Positions 58,401 through 64,000 of a DNA stretch of 64,000 nt are shown here, piece after piece. The translations under genes and the position numbers were made by a program. Origin of the DNA: Erpobdella octoculata. Taxonomy: Eukaryota > Annelida > Clitellata > Hirudinida > Erpobdellidae. Where the stretch lies: NCBI GenBank assembly GCA_963978895.1, contig OZ022241.1, forward strand, positions 22,113,573 through 22,177,572. Direction: 5' to 3'. Below the pieces are notes generated by a model that saw nothing but the letters and a program-made list of their open reading frames with translations, was not told the origin of the DNA and did no database searches. Positions within the stretch are counted from its first letter, which is position 1. Each line of letters begins with the position of its first letter.

Positions 58401-59514
58401 CTGTAATTTATCAAAATTTTTGATAAAAGTGTGAACACCTGTATCAAATACCAAGAATGCAATAAAATAAAATTGGATTCAAATAATTGTCTTGCCAATG
58501 ATCAAACCACATTATAATGAAATGCACATTTTAGTTTAGTTTTTTATTTCAAGCTACTACACATCCATTCATGTTTTACACATGAAAATTGTCATCAGTT
58601 TCATATTCTGTGCATGGACTTAGTCTTACAATACTGTAATAACTTCAATCTTACAGTTTTAGAACAGAGAAAAAAGCTAATTCAACTTAGCTGACAAACA
58701 TTGGTTTTTGATTTTTGAATGACTCTTAATAATTCAAACTATTTTCATAATTTAGTATTTTCTAGTGCTATTTTAACAGTGCAATACTATTAACCCTAAT
58801 ATTGCCGAACTTATTAATTTGAAGAAACAATTTAAAGCTTACTGTCAAACCACACAATTTTTATAATAATATAAGTATAATGATATACTTGATATATAAT
58901 CTAATCTTCTATTTAGATTGTTTAGAAACTGTTGACAAGTTTTATGTGTTACACATGAATGGATGTGTAGTAAGTGTAGTAATTTAAAATGAGAAGCTAA
59001 ACTAAATAGTACATTTTATTGTAATGTGATTTGATCTTTGACAAATATTTAAATACGATTTTATTTTATTGATTTCTTGGCATTTGATGCAGGTGTAGAA
59101 GTTTTTATCAAAAATAAAATAAGCAAGTTATTGTGTTGTTGACTTTAACAGTATAACGGTTGTGTTAGTCAATAATTAAATTTGGACAATTTGATTCAGT
59201 GTTGTCATCCCATTGGTGTGCCATGCCCGCATCAAAAATCAAGATTGTGGATAACAACACGCATACTATTATTAAATTTGACAAAATTGCCTATGAAAAT
59301 TGTTAACTTTTGTTATTACGAACAACAATATTGCAACACTTAGAAAACCTAAAATCACATAATAGGATATCCAAAATTGGATGCCATTTTGTGCCAAATG
59401 CTACAAAATGTTTTTGCGAATCTCCTTATCGTGAGGGGCTTCGCACCTTCGGCGCTCGCGCTCAGGTTTCTTCGGTGCTCTCGTTCGTCAGTAGCCCCCT
59501 ACTATTTTTCATAG
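58401..59514. other. interior of the hAT element, no ORF
   Basis: AT-rich 3' part of the hAT. ACACATCCATTCATG (58559) and its complement (58965) form an inverted pair about 400 bp apart, with flanking similarity, so part of the interior is an inverted duplication. Confidence 0.45.
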
Positions 59515-59555
59515 CCCCCCACTCACTAAATCCTGCCTACGGACCTGTATAACAA

Positions 59556-59974
59556 TGATAATTAAATCTAGTATTTCTTGGAGGGCTGAATTCCAATTTT
59601 TGTAATTGATCATATACACATACAAATCAAATTTTAAAGGAGACATTAATATAGATTAGTCTATCACAGCTGCAAAACAAAACTTAATGCTACAAATAAA
59701 TTTGCATAAGATGATTTTAAGGTCTATAGTCATTAATCTAGATTAATCTAACATTTTAATACTTCAAGATTATTCTGTAATGTATCTCTATGTACACTGC
59801 AGAGCTGTATTAACTATTAATTATTAACAGAGCATATTTCGAATTCAGCACCAATAAATTAATAAAGCGTCTAAAATAATAATTAAGCTGTATCCTAGCT
59901 AAAGTCATAAAAAAGTGTTTAATACATTCTGTCGCAATTATTAAATTGGAATTCGAAAGATCGGCAAACAATTT
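59556..59974. other. unassigned
   Basis: Contains the inverse copy of 56730-56805 at about 59655-59730 (CTATCACAGCTGCAAAACAA). Nothing else recognised. Confidence 0.4.
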
Positions 59975-61640
59975 TTAACGGTCGCTGCTATTGCCCCGGC
60001 GGTTCGACGTGATTACAATTGGTAAAATTGCTACTAACCCTAACCCTATACCTAGCTCTAACCCGAACCCTATCCCTACCCCTAAACCCTATCCTAGGTA
60101 GTAGCAAAAAAATTTCAAAAATTTTTTTTTTTAATTTTATTAATAATTTTATATAAAGGTACAAATTCTGAGTTTGAATATACCATACAGTGTAAAAAAA
60201 TCAAATTATTAAAGATATAGCGAATCGTTAATGCTATTGCCACGGTGGTACGCGATCTTTGATTCGCTATATCTTTATTAATTTTATTTCTTTTACACTA
60301 TATGGTATATTCAAACTCAGAAGCGTGTGAGTTTATACATATTAATAGTAAAGGTAGTCGCACTCAAATAGCAATTTAAGCTCAAAAACAACACCAATGC
60401 GCTTAATAGTAATAACTTTACGCACGCTTCGCAAGCGAAGCATGTGACTATTTCAGCCAGTAGCAGATGATTTTTTACTTGAAAACGTATTGGAATGGTC
60501 TTCTATTTGAATGGATGTTTATGGAAAAAATGCCTACGAAAATAACCTTAAATAAGCGATATTGGAAAAAAATAGCCTACGAAAAAACCACATATATTGG
60601 GTGATAGTGAAAAAACCGCTTACGAAAAACACAATATTTATTGGATGAGATCGGGAAAAACAGCCTACAAAAAAAACATTTATTGGGTGATAGTGAAAAA
60701 ACCGCCTACGGAAAACACAATATTTAATGGATGGTATAGGAAAAAACAGCCTATAAAAAAACAACATATTTTGGGTGATATTGAAAAAAAGCCTAAGAAA
60801 AAACCCAACCTTTAATGACTGATAATGAAAAAAACCGCCTAAAAAACCCAACCTTCAATGGCTGATATTGAGAAAACCCGCCGATGTACTACTTCGGGGA
60901 TTTATTTATTTTCAACTTGTTTATATTGAGTTATGACGTATGCTCAAAATTTATCCGCAAAGCGTCGAACTTTCCAATAATAGGAATAATATTAGCAAAT
61001 TAGTTAATTTTTGTAATAATATTAATAATAATTACAATAAGAGAAATAATAATTGCAAAATAGTAAATTGTCGTTAATAATAATTTACAACTTGTTTAAA
61101 ATTGGGAAAATCCCGCCGACTACTACTTCGGTGATTTATTTTTTTTCAACTTGTTTATATTGAAAAATGACGTTTGATGCATTATATTTATCCGCAAAGC
61201 GTTAAACTTTCGCGGCTAATAACTTTTTATTTAAACATTTTAACAAAAAAGTGCCTTAACAAACCGTGTTCAGCGTCTCATAATCTATCAACGTGAGTTT
61301 TTTCAGACCTGCAGATGCTAATCGGGTGACATACAACAAAAATACATACATCATTGCGCTTTTATAGTAGGGATATTAATAAAATTAAAAAAAAATTATT
61401 TTGAAATTTTTATGCTACTACCTAGGATAGGGTTTAGGGGTGGGGATAGGGTTAGGGGTAGGGTTAGGGTTCGGGTTAGGGTTAGAGCTAGGGATAGGGT
61501 TAGGGTTAGAGCTAGGGATAGAGTTAGGGTTAGTAGCAATTTTACCGATTGTAATCACGTCGAACCGCCGGGGCAATAGCAGCGACCATAGCGAATCAAA
61601 GATCGCGTACCGCCGTGGCAATAGCATTAACGTTTTTAAC
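59975..61640. repeat. inverted-repeat element with telomere-like arms
   Basis: Arms of roughly 170-200 bp (59975-60150 and 61390-61590) are inverted copies: GCTATTGCCCCGGCGG, GTAAAATTGCTACTAACC, then degenerate CCCTAA/TTAGGG repeats, then CTATCCTAGGTAGTAGCA. An internal palindrome around 60208-60285 (AAAGATATAGCGAATC, GCCACGGTGG) has a partner at 61588-61625. The centre holds a minisatellite (60540-60880) and a duplicated AT-rich block (60880-60990, 61100-61215). No ORF. A non-autonomous foldback transposon is the likely explanation. Confidence 0.7.
60540..60885. repeat. minisatellite, units of about 50-60 bp
   Basis: Units of the form TTGGGTGATAGTGAAAAAAC CGCCTACG followed by AAAACACAATATTTATTGGA recur five to six times with variation. 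Frames across it in both directions are artefacts of the repeat. Confidence 0.75.
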
Positions 61641-61830
61641 GGATCCATTTTGTTTACATCCGCCTGACTTGTTGTTGTTTATTTAAGTCCTTGTCCCTTT
61701 TTCAGCGTTTAGGACCAAATCCGCCTGACTCATCAGCCGTTGTTAAATACAACCCACTTTCAATCAATCCTTGCATCCATCCGATAAAACTCGGAAGCAG
61801 CGCTGGATGTATTTAACAACGCACCCACTG
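61641..61830 (-). mobile_element. possible Harbinger right terminus
   Basis: GGATGTATTTAACAACGCACCC ends at about 61828 and is the inverse of the sequence at 48211. GTTGTTAAATACAACCC and CATCCGATAAA motifs precede it. If both ends are from one element it would span 13.6 kb including everything nested. Confidence 0.4.
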
Positions 61831-61992
61831 GGTTGAAGGCGAACGGTAGCACAGCAGGGCCTATCTATATATCTATGGTTTATTTGTATCGCGCAAATTC
61901 AAGCGCAGGCGCTTCACAAATGCGCTGCGCCATTCGTTTGATAAAGAATAAAAAAAAAGTAAAATGAAAATAAAATAACAGTAAAAAAATAA

Positions 61993-62481
61993 TTAGTTAT
62001 CGAAAAGTACAGTTTTCAAAGATGCTTTGAAAGTATGGAGGGAGCTTTCACAGCTTCGAAGTTTAGTTGGCAAGTTGTTCCAAGCAGTTGGAGCAGAGAA
62101 GAAGAAACTTCTCCGGCCTATTGATGTTTTTATTTTTGGCACCAGCAGATGTTGAAGCGCGGCTGAGCAAAGAGAGGTTCTCGTATCATTCATCAATGGT
62201 TTGCTGATAGCCTCCGAGAGGTAGACTGGAGCCTGTCTACGAAGACTCTTGAAAGTGAGCACATTCAATTTAAAAAGTACCCGACTCTTAACAGGCAGCC
62301 AGTGAAGTCGACTTCGGATGAGGTCAGTGACACTGGCTGATTTTGACACCCGGAGAATGATCCTTGCGGCTGAGCGAAGTACAGATTGAAGTTGCGTGAA
62401 CAGATAAGTTGGAGAGTTTGCTAGGATGGCATTGCAAAAGTCCAAACGAAAGTGAATTAATGCTCGAACAAGAGTGTGCAC
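61993..62481 (-). pseudogene. LINE C-terminal domain
   Basis: Reads HTLVRALIHFRLDFCNAILA, AARIILRVSK, LHWLPVKSRVLFKLNVLTFK, GRRSFFFSAPTAWNNLPT and FKASLKTVLF, the canonical CR1/L2-type C-terminus, intact over 162 residues. The frame linking it to the RT is broken between 62481 and 62677. Confidence 0.78.
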
Positions 62482-62676
62482 CGAGCCAGGTGTAAGAGAT
62501 CTATCTTCTGAGGATGCTTATCTGCCTAAGGTGGTATTGGCAAAGCCGTACGATATTTGCAACATATGGGTGAAAGGAGAGGTCAGAACTGATTATGACA
62601 CCAAGGTCACGTACAGTAGAAGAGATGTCTATCTTATTTTATTTTTGGCACCAGCAGATGGGTCAAAACCCAGCAA

Positions 62677-63683
62677 TTAGTAGTGGTCCAGCTGGACATT
62701 TTTCACTCTTCCAGAAGTTCCAAGCCAGATGATTTCAGTTTTGGCAGTGTTTAGACAAAGTCTGTTTGATGTCATCCAATTTTTTATATCTTCTACGCAA
62801 GGTGACAGGCGTGACACAAGAGTGCCACAATTTTCCACAGAACTGTGGTCATACAATTGCAAGTCATCTGCATAGGCATGTACAGAAGAAGCATGCTTTT
62901 CAGCAATAGAGATAGCATTAGCAGTGTACATCACAAAGAGGACAGGACCAAGGACAGAACCCTGTGGCACACCAAATTCAACATTTCTTGAAGAGTAAAT
63001 CTGATTTGCAAAATTGATAGAGACAGAACGATTTGAAAAATAGGAACAAAACTACAAAACCATGCTAGGGCAGTTCCGTCCAGGCCAAACTTTCGATGAA
63101 GCCTCTCTAGCAATATAGAGTGGTCCACAGTATCAAACGCTGCACTGAGATCAAGGAAACAGAGCAATGTGACTAAGCCATTGTCAGTAGCACAGAACAC
63201 GTCCGACAGAACACCCAGTATGACGGTTTCAACGGAGTGATAGGTGCGGTAGGCAGACTGAACTGGAGGAAGAAGAGAGTGCTCAGATAAGTAGCATCCA
63301 AGTTGATCATTCACTGCACGTTCCAGCAGTTTAGAAATAAATGAAAGATTAGATATAGGCCGATAGTTTTTAGGATCCAGTGGATCAAGCGTAGATTTCT
63401 TAAGTACTGGAGTGACAATCGCAGACCCAAGCATTTTTGGAAAGATACCACTTTGAAGAGAGGTGTTAAGCAGAAGAGCGAGAAATGGCGACAACTCTGT
63501 TGCAACTCTCTTAATCAGCCAGGTTGGTGCAGGATCTAGAGAACAACTTTTGTTCATGGCACTCATTATCAAATTGTAGACATGTTCTCGAGTGATGAAA
63601 CTGAAACCGAGTAATGTTGCAGAGCATTCTTCTTGGAATTCGGTGCGGTGTCGATTAACCATAGTGGAGACAGTTGCGACCAT
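62677..63683 (-). pseudogene. LINE reverse transcriptase in two frames
   Basis: The frame 62931-63683 has NYRPISNLSFISKLLERAVN, QSAYRTYHSVETVI and FLDLSAAFDTVDHSIL. The frame 62677-62970 has [15 protein letters not shown] and the catalytic box altered to YADDLQLY, then WMTSNRLCLNTAKTEIIWLG. They overlap at 62931-62970, so a frameshift near 63040 or just below divides the palm. Confidence 0.78.
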
Positions 63684-63699
63684 GTTAAGCGATCCTCAT

Positions 63700-63925
63700 C
63701 TCCTATATATCTATCTTCTATATATATAAAAATCTCGTGTCATAGTGTTTGAAATTGAACTCCTCCGAAACAGCTAAACCGATTTTTATGAAATTGTTTG
63801 TGTACATTTAGTATGTCTGAGTATAGGTCTTAAGCTATATAAAATAATTTTTTAAAATTATTTAAAAAAGTTATTTTGGAAAAACAATAAGGTGCAACTA
63901 TGTCCTTTTTATAGGAAAATGCAAC

Positions 63926-63928
<3 letters not shown>
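63700..63928 (+). mobile_element. Helitron 5' terminus
   Basis: TCTTCTATATATATAAAAAT starts near 63714, then CTCGTGTCATAGTGTTTG, GAACTCCTCCGAAACAGC and AAACCGATTTTTATG. The same opening is at 31616-31503 on the minus strand. It runs into (TA)n at 63929. Confidence 0.62.

Positions 63929-64000
<72 letters not shown>
63929..64000. repeat. (TA)n microsatellite at window edge
   Basis: TA repeat continuing to the last base. Confidence 0.95.

Larger units (their letters stand above)
57515..59547 (+). mobile_element. hAT element with 8-bp TSD and transposase remnant
   Basis: Ends CAGGCCCGTAGCTAG and CTGCCTACGGACCTG are flanked by TATAACAA (57507-57514, 59548-59555). Subterminal G-rich (left) and C-rich (right) runs are typical of this hAT group. 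Plus-strand remnants include 57799-58095 and 58197-58400. It appears to sit within Harbinger sequence. Confidence 0.88.
61860..63690 (-). mobile_element. CR1/L2-like LINE, 5'-truncated
   Basis: The minus strand encodes RT and C-terminal domain with breaks near 62500-62680 and 62950. The 5' side ends around 63690 before a Helitron 5' end; no endonuclease remains. The region below 61990 is a 3' untranslated part with A-rich sequence. Confidence 0.78.

Noticed and set aside
60534..60851. A Phe-rich membrane protein on the minus strand
   Set aside because: It is the translation of a 50-60-bp minisatellite and the opposite strand is open too.

Overview
This is eukaryotic, almost certainly invertebrate animal, genomic DNA: AT-rich, with long (TA)n microsatellites, split genes with GT-AG introns, interstitial TTAGGG-type repeats and a dense mix of animal transposon families (Penelope-like, CR1/L2/Jockey-type LINEs, Ty3/gypsy, Helitron, hAT, PIF/Harbinger, MULE, tRNA-derived SINEs). 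The sequence alone does not fix the phylum. There are no bacterial operons, rRNA genes or CRISPR arrays.

Only one host gene is recognised: a complete four-exon homologue of the secreted protein Out at first (OAF), on the minus strand from 21700 down to 4522. Its exons (198, 135, 178 and 380 nt) join in frame to about 296 residues with a signal peptide and the cysteine-rich C-terminus of the family. Its introns (9.7 kb, 6.5 kb and 111 bp) carry the mobile DNA of the first third of the window: LINEs, a hAT and a Harbinger-type element nested in LINEs with clean target duplications, Helitrons, SINEs and LTR remnants.

From 22 to 44 kb the window is mostly transposon fragments. Penelope-like elements (PLEs) recur, with hammerhead ribozymes (17742-17785, 18074-18116, 22254-22295, 34530-34572, plus decayed ones at 28830 and 35304), a GIY-YIG endonuclease ORF (35564-36583), and several copies that abut (TA)n just after the N-terminal coding segment. 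Helitrons with an 18-bp G-rich internal array and a hairpin-plus-CTAG 3' end are the other dominant family. Also present are a hAT element (26088-27595), a decayed hAT-like transposase (29610-30795), a short ORF followed by a PHD finger in another frame (36988-37582), an inverted SINE cluster (37944-38360) and a MITE with TTGAACC-rich ends (40462-41584).

From 44 to 64 kb there are larger elements: a MULE with minisatellite-like terminal inverted repeats and an uninterrupted FLYWCH-MULE transposase ORF (44365-47922), which carries a hAT derivative and three exact 150-bp repeats; a young Ty3/gypsy retrotransposon with 220-bp LTRs and a 5-bp target duplication (49361-53973); Harbinger remnants (56950-57305) possibly belonging to a 13.6-kb element with ends at 48211 and 61828; a hAT element (57515-59547); an inverted-repeat element with degenerate telomere-like arms (59975-61640); a LINE (61860-63690); and a Helitron 5' end running into (TA)n at the right edge.
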